Origin: UBA5266 sp964610025 | Lineage (GTDB): Bacteria; Bacteroidota; Bacteroidia; Bacteroidales; WCHB1-69 | Assembly (NCBI GenBank): GCA_964610025.1 | Contig: CAZSTX010000036.1 | Coordinates: forward strand, 1-21,405 | Length of the DNA: 21,405 nucleotides | Direction of reading: 5' to 3' | Shown: in pieces, positions 1 through 7,439 of the stretch | Layout of the letters: each line of letters starts with the position of its first letter | Numbering within the stretch: position 1 is the stretch's first letter | Program-made: the position numbers and the translations under genes | Notes under the pieces: model-generated | Databases searched by the model: none | The model's input: only the letters and a program-made list of their open reading frames with translations | What the model was told of the DNA's origin: nothing

Positions 1-130
1 TAAAATGCTCATAACATCAAATAAGCACCAGCCACAATAAATGCTTCGTACAACGTTTTTCGTAAAGATAAAATTTGTAGCTTCGTATTAGTGTTTTATG
101 TAAAATGTGGCCATTGCCTATTTGAGAACC

Positions 131-144
131 GTTATTGCCAATGG
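131..144. repeat. Left copy of a 14-base inverted repeat flanking the nuclease-like gene
   Basis: The sequence GTTATTGCCAATGG matches the reverse complement of CCACTGGCAATAAC at 1056-1069 at 13 of 14 positions. The two copies bracket the gene at 180-1046. The match does not extend outward or inward on either side. The rest of bases 1-179 contains no gene or RNA that I recognise. Confidence 0.5.
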
Positions 145-179
145 TAAAGGGCTCAGTACTAACAATAAATTGACGAACA

Positions 180-1046
180 ATGACAGACAATTTAAAATAC
201 ATTAAAGGAGAGAAAATATCTCTAAAGAAAAATTTTAATGAAAAATGGCTTCAGGACAGAATAGTGGACGATTCATCAATTCTCGGACTTGGAGAACTTG
301 ATCTGATTCAGAGAGAAAGAAAACAATCAAGCGGTGGGCGAATTGATTTCTTGTTTCTAAATAGTGAGACAGAGACAATGTATGAGACAGAAATTCAACT
401 TGGTGCGACTGATGAAAGCCATATTATTAGGACAATTGAGTACTGGGATATTGAACGTAGAAGGTTTCCTTCCAAAGATCATAAAGCTGTAATTGTCGCA
501 GAAGAAATTACTAATCGTTTTTTTAATGTAATTGCTTTAATGAATCGCTCAATTCCAATAATTGCAATTCAAATTAATGCAATCAAAGTGGACGACAAAA
601 TTCTCTTAAATTTCACAAAAGTACTTGACATCTATGAAGCTCCAGAAGATGAGGGAGATTTAGGTGGGGAGGAAGTAGGGCGACCATATTGGGAGAAGAA
701 ATCTAATCCTAAATCTATCTCAATTATGGATGAGATGATAAAAATGGCAGATCAGTCTTATCCAAAATCAAGGGTTACTTACAATAAACATCATGTTGCA
801 TTAGGTACGTCCAGACAAAATTACATGTGGTTTCATCCAAGGAAATCACCCAACAACTGTCACTTTGAGATTAAATTAGCAAAAGATCTTATCATTGAGA
901 CGAGAACAATTTTTGAAGAACTTGGAATCTCATTTACAGCAAGAAGAGAGGATATTTTAGCAATTTCAATTCAAGCAGATGAGCTTAAAACAGGAGCCGA
1001 GAAAATAAGGACAATTATTAACCAGTCGATTGAAGCATTTTCATGA
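180..1046 (+). CDS. Orphan PD-(D/E)XK nuclease-like protein
   Basis: This is a 288-residue soluble protein with no signal peptide or membrane segment. Residues 50-80 read SGGRIDFLFL, then after a short gap YETEIQLG. This gives an Asp (D56) followed about 15 residues later by E71-I-Q73, the pattern of a PD-(D/E)XK nuclease core of the NucS/DUF91 sort with Gln in place of the usual Lys. The stretch after it (TDESHIIRTIEYWDIERRR, residues 78-96) is well ordered and looks conserved. The C-terminal 90 residues form a separate mixed alpha/beta region I cannot name. The gene stands alone between unusual, more GC-rich flanks and is followed at once by an attC-like palindrome, so it may be an accessory cassette gene. 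The ATG at 180 gives a natural start. A role in DNA processing or defence is inference only, and no substrate can be assigned. Confidence 0.7.
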   Translation: MTDNLKYIKGEKISLKKNFNEKWLQDRIVDDSSILGLGELDLIQRERKQSSGGRIDFLFLNSETETMYETEIQLGATDESHIIRTIEYWDIERRRFPSKDHKAVIVAEEITNRFFNVIALMNRSIPIIAIQINAIKVDDKILLNFTKVLDIYEAPEDEGDLGGEEVGRPYWEKKSNPKSISIMDEMIKMADQSYPKSRVTYNKHHVALGTSRQNYMWFHPRKSPNNCHFEIKLAKDLIIETRTIFEELGISFTARREDILAISIQADELKTGAEKIRTIINQSIEAFS

Positions 1047-1049
1047 CAG

Positions 1050-1194
1050 ATATAACCACTGGCAATAACAAAAACTATATGTCAATTGCCGTTTCCGTGC
1101 TGACAACAAGCCGTGTAGCCCGCAACAACGGCGGTGCGGCTCGACAGGAAAACCGCCCGCAGTCGGCAACTGCATATAGTTCCGTCCGTTAGCT
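1050..1194. repeat. GC-rich imperfect palindrome, attC-like
   Basis: AACTATATG (1073-1081) pairs exactly with CATATAGTT (1173-1181). TTGCCG (1086-1091) pairs with CGGCAA (1164-1169), and TTTCC (1092-1096) pairs with GGAAA (1147-1151). Unpaired bases lie between these stems. Inner stems are possible, such as GGCGGT 1130-1135 with ACCGCC 1152-1157. The outer ends, ATATAAC (1050-1056) and GTTAGCT (1188-1194), complement each other at 5 of 7 positions and each differs by one base from the integron R-box consensus (RYYYAAC and GTTRRRY). Bases 1091-1160 are 45 of 70 G+C, far above the surrounding sequence. The position directly after a stop codon is where an attC site would sit. It could instead be a structured RNA or another interspersed repeat. 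Confidence 0.5.
1056..1069. repeat. Right copy of the 14-base inverted repeat
   Basis: CCACTGGCAATAAC is the inverse of 131-144 with one mismatch. It lies in the left foot of the attC-like palindrome, ten bases after the stop codon of the nuclease-like gene. Confidence 0.5.
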
Positions 1195-1466
1195 ACAAGT
1201 GAGGCAACGTGTTCCATAGACAATTTCGATATTCTGATATTCCCAATAAATTCTGGATAGTAAGATAAGCCCAAAAATTTTATCTTCATACACATCTAAA
1301 CTAAATGTTTTCACACGCTTATTAAAAAAAAACATGAAACATTTGTTTCTTTTGTTAAGACATTGTTGGGTGCCACTATACATTTTTATATGTCTGTGTG
1401 GTAATTTTGATTTTTTTTTTGTACTTTTGCATTTCAATTTTATTTATTTACATTAAAATACAACAA
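1195..1466. other. Non-coding stretch before the lysine-ketoglutarate reductase gene
   Basis: The 420 bases from 1047 to 1466 carry no convincing gene. After the palindrome the sequence returns to the AT-rich background. It contains a small hairpin (GAAAC 1336-1340 with GTTTC 1345-1349), a run of T at 1411-1420 and the promoter element at 1422-1429. Open frames here on either strand show no recognisable protein features. Confidence 0.5.
1422..1429 (+). promoter_or_regulatory. Bacteroidota -7 promoter element
   Basis: TACTTTTG matches the TAnnTTTG consensus and lies 37 bases before the ATG at 1467. No TTG is seen at a suitable -33 position. Transcription starting just after this box would exclude the upstream in-frame ATG at 1398. 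Confidence 0.5.
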
Positions 1467-2783
1467 ATGAAAAGAATAGCTATCAGAGACGAGGATAAAT
1501 ATGCAATGGAGCGTCGTTCAGCACTTACGCCAATACATGCACAACGCATTATCAACAAACATAAAATTCAAATAGATGTTTTACATTCTAAAAAAAGAGC
1601 TTTTACCGATGAGGAGTTTTTAGAAAAAGGATGTAATATTGTCGACAATTTAGATGAACAGCGTATTATATTCGGTATTAAAGAAGTTCCTATTGAAAGA
1701 ATTGCATATAATAAAACATATATTATTTTTTCGCATGTTATCAAAGGGCAAGCGCATAATATGCCTATGCTGAAAAAATTCATGGAAAATAAATGCAATT
1801 TAATTGATTATGAATGTATTGTTGACGATAATAATAAGCGTTTAATTTTCTTTGGACGTTATGCTGGTTTAGCTGGCACTATCAATACCCTGTGGGCATT
1901 TGGATTAAGAATGAAACATTTAGGAATAAAAACTCCTTTTGAAAAATTAACTCAAACTCACACTTATTTTTCACTTAGCGATGCAATAAAAACATTAAAA
2001 GATATAGGTAAAGAAATAGAAACAAATGGATTACCTAAAGAATTGTTGCCCTTAACTATTGCTATTACTGGCTATGGAAATGTATCGAAAGGAGCACAAG
2101 AAATATTAAATTATTTGCCTACTATAGAAATTACACCTGAAGAATTACTTTTGTTAAAAGAAAAAAATACTTATTCTAATAAACATATTTATAAAATTGT
2201 TTTTCACGAAAAACATATTGCTAAACATAAAGATGGTTTAGCTTTCAATTTAAACGATTTTTTCACTACACCAAGCAATTTTACAAGTAATTTCAATCAA
2301 TACATTCCACATTTAAGTATATTATTAAATTGTATGTATTGGGACGATAGGTATGACCGACTACTAACAAAAGACCACATAGAGCATTTATATACAGCTG
2401 ACAACCTTCGGTTACATGTTATTGGCGACATCACATGCGATCCTAATGGTTCTATTGAATTTACGCATATGGGAACCGATATTGATAATCCTATATTTGT
2501 ATATCATCCCATTACACGACAGCCTACTTTTGGACACAAAGGCGAAGGCATTGTGTTAATGACAGTCGATATTTTGCCAAGTGAACTGCCTCGTGATGCT
2601 TCTTCAGCATTTGCCGATGCACTCGAACCATTTGTTAACGATATTGCATCTTGCAATTTTTCAACAGATTATGACAATCTCAACTTACCATCACCTATAA
2701 AAAAAGCATTAATTCTGCATAATGGAAAATTAACACCTAAATATAAATATATACAAGCCTATCTTGATAAAATTTCTAAATAG
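1467..2783 (+). CDS. Lysine 2-oxoglutarate reductase / saccharopine dehydrogenase family protein
   Basis: This protein of 438 residues resembles the N-terminal reductase half of plant and animal LKR/SDH, which shares the alanine dehydrogenase / transhydrogenase fold. By family it would condense lysine with 2-oxoglutarate to saccharopine in the cytoplasm using NAD(P)H. Residues 2-21 (RIAIRDED, then ERRSALTP) match the family start. Residues 86-95 (IIFSHVIKGQ) and 129-137 (FGRYAGLAG) are its signature blocks. A Rossmann-type glycine pattern, TGYGNVSKG, lies at 201-209. The frame is open upstream to 1398, but that extension is hydrophobic, precedes the -7 box and breaks the family N-terminus, so I start at 1467. 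No saccharopine-cleaving partner is visible in the window. The next gene starts 11 bases on. Family assignment is fairly sure; the exact reaction is less so. Confidence 0.8.
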   Translation: MKRIAIRDEDKYAMERRSALTPIHAQRIINKHKIQIDVLHSKKRAFTDEEFLEKGCNIVDNLDEQRIIFGIKEVPIERIAYNKTYIIFSHVIKGQAHNMPMLKKFMENKCNLIDYECIVDDNNKRLIFFGRYAGLAGTINTLWAFGLRMKHLGIKTPFEKLTQTHTYFSLSDAIKTLKDIGKEIETNGLPKELLPLTIAITGYGNVSKGAQEILNYLPTIEITPEELLLLKEKNTYSNKHIYKIVFHEKHIAKHKDGLAFNLNDFFTTPSNFTSNFNQYIPHLSILLNCMYWDDRYDRLLTKDHIEHLYTADNLRLHVIGDITCDPNGSIEFTHMGTDIDNPIFVYHPITRQPTFGHKGEGIVLMTVDILPSELPRDASSAFADALEPFVNDIASCNFSTDYDNLNLPSPIKKALILHNGKLTPKYKYIQAYLDKISK

Positions 2784-2794
2784 CAAGATAAAAA

Positions 2795-3301
2795 ATGAAA
2801 AAGATTAGTTTTCAATTATCAAAGCGTAATGTATTAATTATAGGATGTTTTTTGATTTTTGCATTATTGATAACTAATCGTTTGCGTATATGGAAAAATT
2901 TCGATAAAACAAAAGGTATTTATATCGAATGGACAGCTGCTAATAAAGAAAACAATATCGCTTATTTGCTCAATTTTTTTAAGCATGATACCGTTTTTGT
3001 AAATAAAATTATAAGCGACATACACAGCCCTTATATGATTGGATACATAGATAATAATATAAAATCTTACAAACAATTAGATTATACTCTTCAAGTAAAG
3101 ACTGGCGATACATTTATTCTATTGATAAATAAATATGATAAAAATGATGTACGCGAATTTACTTTTTTTTCGTTCTGGCTACCCTATATCATTATTACTA
3201 TTGCATTTTGTGGTATATGGGCTTTAATCATATATGTCTTTTTTGAAAAAGCAGATAAATTTACGTATTCTTTTGGAAGAAATAAAAAAAATAAAATGTA
3301 A
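2795..3301 (+). CDS. Two-TM membrane protein of unknown function
   Basis: This is a 168-residue protein I do not recognise. A basic N-terminus (MKKISFQLSKRN) leads into a hydrophobic segment at about 12-28. A polar domain of about 100 residues follows, and a second long hydrophobic segment (about 126-150, rich in Ile, Phe and Trp) precedes a basic Lys/Arg-rich tail ending in NKKNKM. By the positive-inside rule both ends would be cytoplasmic and the middle domain periplasmic. It starts 11 bases after the reductase gene and lies upstream of a lipoprotein gene, so it is probably in the same transcript. No catalytic motif is visible. Confidence 0.65.
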   Translation: MKKISFQLSKRNVLIIGCFLIFALLITNRLRIWKNFDKTKGIYIEWTAANKENNIAYLLNFFKHDTVFVNKIISDIHSPYMIGYIDNNIKSYKQLDYTLQVKTGDTFILLINKYDKNDVREFTFFSFWLPYIIITIAFCGIWALIIYVFFEKADKFTYSFGRNKKNKM

Positions 3302-3347
3302 TTTATCATCTATTTACACGTTATATTTTATCATTTAATAAAAATTT

Positions 3348-4373
3348 ATGTTTAAAAATAGAATTATTTTTATAATACTTAGTCTTTTTTTGTTTGCTAA
3401 TTGCAATAAAAAAGAGTTTAGCTTAAATGGCGATAATGAAGATATAACTATTGTTTATGCTTTATTAAATCCAGACGACACAACACATTACATAAAAGTA
3501 TATAAAAGTTTTCTTAGCGAAGGCAATATCTATGATGCTGCAAAAGATATTAATAATTACAGTTATATCGATAGTATAGAAGTAAAAATAGAAGAATACG
3601 ATAAATCGCAATTAATACGCACAATGTATTTGGATACCACTACGAGCATTCCCAAAGATAGCGGCATTTTTGGATTTCCTTTGCAAATATTATATAAAAT
3701 GGATGCTAAGTTAAGTAGAAACTATACATATAAATTGGTAATTACAAATTTATATACAAAAAAAACTAGTACTGCTACTACTAATATGGTTGGAAATATA
3801 AGTGTTAAAAAACCACCATATTATCCTGGAAAAATCAATTACATTACTTTTTTACCTCGTCAGCAGCAAATAGAATTAGAAAAAGAAGGAAATATAGCTT
3901 TATGTCAAGCTGCTTTCTATTTTTATTACACAGAAGTCAATAACCAAGACAAGCGTAAACAACAAGCTCCTATCGTTTGGAAAGTGGGAGAATCAAAAAC
4001 AGATTATATATCTTACTTGGGAGAAAATTTTCTACGAAAAATAAAAGAAAACATAAAAGAAAACGATGATATACAATATCGTTTAACCGATTCTATTGTA
4101 TTACATTTATATACAGAAGCACACGACTTGTATTTATACCTATTAAGCATTTCGGCTTCTACGGGTTTAAATCAAGAACGTCTTGAGTATTCTAATATCA
4201 AAAGTTTTCATTATGAAAATAATACTTTAGTAGAAGACAACAATGCTTTAGGTGTATTTTCTTCAAGAGGTCATTATTCGTTGATGTTTAACGAATTTTC
4301 TAAAAACACTAACGATTCATTACTTTATGGAAGATATACGCGACATTTGAATTTTAAAAAATACGATTATTAA
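3348..4373 (+). CDS. DUF4249-like lipoprotein
   Basis: This is a 341-residue envelope protein. The N-terminus is a lipoprotein-type signal (MFKNRIIFIILSLFLFANC) with the cysteine at 19. The Asn just before it is not ideal for a lipobox. The mature start is polar and acidic (residues 27-32, GDNEDI), which in Bacteroidota is compatible with surface-exported lipoproteins. The body is beta-rich. The early TIVYALLNPDDTTHYIKVYK block (34-53) and the middle block (NYTYKLVITN, then a Thr-rich stretch) resemble DUF4249-type lipoproteins found near outer-membrane barrels in this phylum. No enzymatic motif is seen. It lies 46 bases after the two-TM gene and 10 before the LytM-like gene, consistent with an envelope-related operon. 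The family name is from resemblance only. Confidence 0.65.
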   Translation: MFKNRIIFIILSLFLFANCNKKEFSLNGDNEDITIVYALLNPDDTTHYIKVYKSFLSEGNIYDAAKDINNYSYIDSIEVKIEEYDKSQLIRTMYLDTTTSIPKDSGIFGFPLQILYKMDAKLSRNYTYKLVITNLYTKKTSTATTNMVGNISVKKPPYYPGKINYITFLPRQQQIELEKEGNIALCQAAFYFYYTEVNNQDKRKQQAPIVWKVGESKTDYISYLGENFLRKIKENIKENDDIQYRLTDSIVLHLYTEAHDLYLYLLSISASTGLNQERLEYSNIKSFHYENNTLVEDNNALGVFSSRGHYSLMFNEFSKNTNDSLLYGRYTRHLNFKKYDY

Positions 4374-4383
4374 TTAGTACATT

Positions 4384-5244
4384 TTGAAAATAAAAGATTT
4401 TTTTAATAACGGTTTTAAGCAAGGTTTTAAAGAAAAACTGAAATTCGTAGTAATGAATAAATATACATACGAAGAAAAATTTAGTTTTAATTTATCTCTC
4501 ATCAAAGTTTTCATTTTTACCATTATCACCATTTTTCTTCTAATAGCAATAACGATATCAATCATTACAATGACTTCTTTACGCGAATACATTCCAGGCT
4601 ATGGTAGTGCAAAACAAGGTCAAAAAATACTTGTCTTACAATCTAAACTTGACTCTTTGCAACAAACTATCAATGCTTATGATGTCTACAGAGAAAACAT
4701 TAAAAACTTATTTATCACCGAAGATTTTTCAAAAGACACGCTTGTATTTCAGACAGTAGAGCTTACAAAAAACAAAAAAGACAAATTTACATTCACTAAA
4801 GAAGACAGCCTTTTGATGAAATTAAAAATTCAAAATAAAAAAACAATCACCAATCAATCCATTCTTATTCCAAAACACGAAAAACATACACACACTTTAT
4901 TATACACCCCTTTTTCAGGAAAATCAATTGCGGCTTTCAATCCACTTGATGGAGAATATGGTATGCGATTTTTATGCAATAATAATGTAGGATTATTTGC
5001 TATTGCATCAGGAAATATAGTATTATGTAACAAAACAGTAAAAGCAGAAAACATCATTATGGTACAACATCCTAACGATATGCTAAGTGTTTATAAATTT
5101 AAAGGAGAAGTGTTAGAAGAACAAAAAAACATTGTTAAACAAGGACAAATGATAGGTAAAACTAACAATCTATCAAATGAAATTTATTTTGAATTATGGA
5201 TAAATGGCAAACCTGTTAATCCAGAAAATTATATTAGCTTTTAA
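4384..5244 (+). CDS. Membrane-anchored M23/LytM-fold protein lacking zinc ligands
   Basis: This 286-residue protein has a short cytoplasmic N-terminus, one TM helix (about 39-63), a likely coiled coil (78-110, heptad Leu/Ile) and a C-terminal LytM (peptidase M23) domain (about 172-286). LytM domains normally cut peptide bridges in murein with zinc bound by an HxxxD and an HxH motif. Here HYGID is replaced by EYGMR (191-195) and HLHFEL by EIYFEL (266-271), so all four ligands are lost. It is probably a regulatory or scaffolding domain like those of EnvC or NlpD, not a peptidase. The start appears to be TTG. The next ATG is 4453, but starting there would remove KEKLKFVV just before NKYTYEEKFSF, which as I recall is part of the family N-terminus. 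It sits 10 bases after the lipoprotein gene. Confidence 0.8.
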   Translation: MKIKDFFNNGFKQGFKEKLKFVVMNKYTYEEKFSFNLSLIKVFIFTIITIFLLIAITISIITMTSLREYIPGYGSAKQGQKILVLQSKLDSLQQTINAYDVYRENIKNLFITEDFSKDTLVFQTVELTKNKKDKFTFTKEDSLLMKLKIQNKKTITNQSILIPKHEKHTHTLLYTPFSGKSIAAFNPLDGEYGMRFLCNNNVGLFAIASGNIVLCNKTVKAENIIMVQHPNDMLSVYKFKGEVLEEQKNIVKQGQMIGKTNNLSNEIYFELWINGKPVNPENYISF

Positions 5245-5255
5245 TTTCCAAATAA

Positions 5256-5960
5256 ATGAAAGATTTCATTTTATACGAAGACAATCATCTGATTGTAATA
5301 AATAAAAAAAGTGGTGAAATCGTACAAGGAGATAAAACAGGCGATGAGACTTTAATAGATAAAGTAAAATTATATTTAAAAGAAACATATCAAAAAAAAG
5401 GGAATATATTCTGTGGGCTTGTTCATCGTATTGATCGCCCAGCAAGTGGAGTTGTGATATTTACTAAAACATCTAAAGCTTTATCACGCATGAATAATCT
5501 TTTTAAAAACCAAGAAGTAGAAAAAATTTATTGGGCTATTGTAAAAAATAAACCTAAAAACGACAAAGATACTTTGGTGCATTATCTAAAAAAAAATGAA
5601 AGTAACAATAAAAGTTTTGCTGTTAATAGTGAAAAAAAAACTTATTTACGTGCCGAGTTAACTTATCAATATATCATGTCGTCAATGCATTATCATCTAT
5701 TAAAAATAGAATTAAAAACAGGTAGACATCATCAGATACGCGTTCAACTATCAGCAATAGGTTCACCATTAAAAGGCGATTTAAAATACGGCTACCCACG
5801 CTCAAATTCAGATAATTCTATAAGTCTACATGCTCGAGAAGTAACATTCATACATCCTATAACAAATACAGAATTAACTATAGTAGCTCCTGTTCCCAAC
5901 GACTCTCTTTGGATATTTTTTCAAAATGAAATGAATAAAAAAACTTTTTATTATAAATAG
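5256..5960 (+). CDS. RluA-family pseudouridine synthase
   Basis: This 234-residue protein converts uridine to pseudouridine in rRNA or tRNA. The catalytic block HRIDRPASGVVIF (57-69) contains the nucleophile D60. KIYWAIVKNKP (about 90-100) and LKTGRHHQIRVQL (about 163-175) are the other family signatures. It is a single catalytic domain without an N-terminal S4 RNA-binding domain, so the target site cannot be told from the sequence. It begins 11 bases after the LytM-like gene and is the last gene of the plus-strand run. Its stop codon abuts the stop codon of the opposing gene with no base between. Confidence 0.92.
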   Translation: MKDFILYEDNHLIVINKKSGEIVQGDKTGDETLIDKVKLYLKETYQKKGNIFCGLVHRIDRPASGVVIFTKTSKALSRMNNLFKNQEVEKIYWAIVKNKPKNDKDTLVHYLKKNESNNKSFAVNSEKKTYLRAELTYQYIMSSMHYHLLKIELKTGRHHQIRVQLSAIGSPLKGDLKYGYPRSNSDNSISLHAREVTFIHPITNTELTIVAPVPNDSLWIFFQNEMNKKTFYYK

Positions 5961-6677
5961 CTACTTAGATATAATTAGTTTTTTAGCAATATAATTGCGA
6001 TTATTTTCCATTATAGAGTACATATACACTCCTGTTGCCCACGTGCTTACATCTAAACTAACTTTTCCACTTCCACTTTCTAAAGTTTGCTGATATACAA
6101 CATTTCCTGTAATGGTGTAAATACGTAAATAGGTATTGTCACTATTTTTGATTGTATAGTTAATAGTTAGATTATCTTTAGCGGGATTGGGATAAGCATT
6201 CAAAACAATATTCTTCTTTTGTAAAGCTGCAATAGCATTGGTAGAACAATTATATTCAATATAAATAGCTATAGAATCATTCTCATTATCTTTATCATAA
6301 AAAGTGTAAAGAACATAAAACACTCCTTGGTCAGAAGATTCAAAATCGGCAACAAAATTTTCACATATATCTCCTGCAGCAATATCAATAGGCGAAGGGC
6401 TTATAGTAGTTGCAGGCGGGTAACACTCGTCCCAACAAAAACCAAACATGACATTTTCGCCTTTTACTATATCGTATCTTTTAACCATTACACTTTTAGT
6501 TGCAGAAGAGACATTTTTTACTGTTAAAAACTCTTGATGTAAATCGTTGGTAGTTACATTTGTATGAATAGTGTCAGCATTATTACATTTTATATCTGAA
6601 TAATATAATTCTAAAGATTGTGTTTTTGCAAGAAAAACAAACGAAAAAATTGTTAAAATTGATAATAAATGTTTCAT
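5961..6677 (-). CDS. Small secreted protein with T9SS type A sorting domain
   Basis: This 238-residue protein has a signal peptide (1 to about 19, ending near AKTQ). A beta-sandwich-like domain (about 22-145) carries cysteines in GFCWDECYPP (79-88) and at 105 and 144. A C-terminal sorting domain (158-238) has the usual NAYPNPAKDNLTI start, a GVYMYSI block and the IAKKLIISK end. The tail directs export across the outer membrane by the type IX secretion system, followed by removal of the tail and usually surface anchoring. The function of the first domain is unknown; it looks like an immunoglobulin-like or adhesion domain. A rpmA terminator lies upstream, so it is probably transcribed on its own, but I see no clear -7 box. 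Confidence 0.85.
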   Translation of the reverse strand: MKHLLSILTIFSFVFLAKTQSLELYYSDIKCNNADTIHTNVTTNDLHQEFLTVKNVSSATKSVMVKRYDIVKGENVMFGFCWDECYPPATTISPSPIDIAAGDICENFVADFESSDQGVFYVLYTFYDKDNENDSIAIYIEYNCSTNAIAALQKKNIVLNAYPNPAKDNLTINYTIKNSDNTYLRIYTITGNVVYQQTLESGSGKVSLDVSTWATGVYMYSIMENNRNYIAKKLIISK

Positions 6678-6713
6678 GTTTTATAATATTTTATATTTCG
6701 AATATATTATAAC

Positions 6714-6746
6714 AAAAACTGCACCAAATTATTCATTAAGTGCAGT
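6714..6746 (-). terminator. Intrinsic terminator of rplU-rpmA
   Basis: ACTGCAC (6718-6724) and GTGCAGT (6740-6746) form a perfect 7-bp stem with a 15-base loop. Read on the minus strand, the stem is followed at once by TTTTTG. It lies about 38 bases past the rpmA stop codon and before the T9SS cargo gene. Confidence 0.65.
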
Positions 6747-6783
6747 CAATTAATTTTCTAAAAAAAAATTATTATGAAAAAGT

Positions 6784-7050
6784 TTAATTTGCTAATTCAG
6801 GTGTCTTTACCGACACATAGGATCTGCCATTTGTTTTTTTCTTAAAAACAACAGTTCCATCAACTAATGCAAAAAGTGTATGGTCTTTGCCAATACCCAC
6901 ATTTTCGCCTGGATTATGAACAGTGCCTCTTTGACGCACAATAATATTGCCTGCAACGACCAACTGTCCACCATAAATTTTAATTCCTAAACGTTTGCTT
7001 GCCGATTCACGACCGTTTTTTGAACTTCCTACTCCTTTTTTATGTGCCAT
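6784..7050 (-). CDS. rpmA: 50S ribosomal protein L27
   Basis: This 88-residue protein is full length for bacterial L27, whose N-terminus reaches toward the peptidyl-transferase centre. MAHKKGVGSSKNGRES at the start and the GNIIVRQRG block (54-62 region) are diagnostic. The start has no Firmicutes-type cleavable extension. It lies 31 bases downstream of rplU in the usual L21-L27 pair and is followed by a terminator-like hairpin. Confidence 0.98.
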   Translation of the reverse strand: MAHKKGVGSSKNGRESASKRLGIKIYGGQLVVAGNIIVRQRGTVHNPGENVGIGKDHTLFALVDGTVVFKKKTNGRSYVSVKTPELAN

Positions 7051-7081
7051 GAGATATTATTTTAAATGTTCAATGTTTTTT

Positions 7082-7393
7082 TTAAGCTTCTATATTATTG
7101 ATTTCTATTTTAGTTAAATATTGACGGTGTCCATTTAATTTTTGATAACCTTTTCTACGTTTTTTCTTAAAAACAAGAACTTTATCTCCTTTTAAATGAT
7201 TTAAAACGGTAGCTGTAACTTTTGCTTCTGTTAAAATTGGATTGCCAATTTTAATTTTTCCATCTTCGTCAACCAATAATACTTTTTTAAATTCAATCTT
7301 CTCTCCTTCTTCAGCATTCAGGCGATGAACAAAAATCTTTTGATTTTTTTCAATCTTAAACTGTTGCCCTGCTATTTCTACAATTGCGTACAT
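7082..7393 (-). CDS. rplU: 50S ribosomal protein L21
   Basis: This 103-residue protein is the normal length for L21, which binds 23S rRNA. The start MYAIVEIAGQQFKIEKNQ and the C-terminal basic KKRRKGYQKLNGHRQ block (77-91) are typical. It is the first gene of the rplU-rpmA operon and diverges from the PorE-like gene. A -7 element (minus strand, 7432-7439) lies 38 bases upstream. Confidence 0.98.
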   Translation of the reverse strand: MYAIVEIAGQQFKIEKNQKIFVHRLNAEEGEKIEFKKVLLVDEDGKIKIGNPILTEAKVTATVLNHLKGDKVLVFKKKRRKGYQKLNGHRQYLTKIEINNIEA

Positions 7394-7431
7394 GATTATT
7401 TAATTACTTTTTATTCTAAAAAAACTGAGTG

Positions 7432-7439
7432 CAAAAATA
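7432..7439 (-). promoter_or_regulatory. -7 element for rplU-rpmA
   Basis: On the minus strand this reads TATTTTTG, matching TAnnTTTG, 38 bases upstream of the rplU start. No TTG is found at a -33 distance. Confidence 0.5.

Noticed and set aside
1411..1420. Run of ten T
   Set aside because: No stem precedes it, so it is not an intrinsic terminator; such runs are common in this AT-rich sequence.
1041..1437. Minus-strand open frames across the attC-like region
   Set aside because: They cover the palindrome and promoter, overlap one another and have no recognisable motif.
1398..1466. Upstream in-frame ATG for the lysine-ketoglutarate reductase gene
   Set aside because: The extra 23 residues are hydrophobic, precede the -7 box at 1422-1429 and do not belong to the family; the start MKRIAIRDED at 1467 does.
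6682..6711. AT-only inverted repeat (TATAATAT / ATATTATA) upstream of the small T9SS gene
   Set aside because: All-A/T matches of 8 bases are expected by chance in this composition, and it has no U tract or clear regulatory context.
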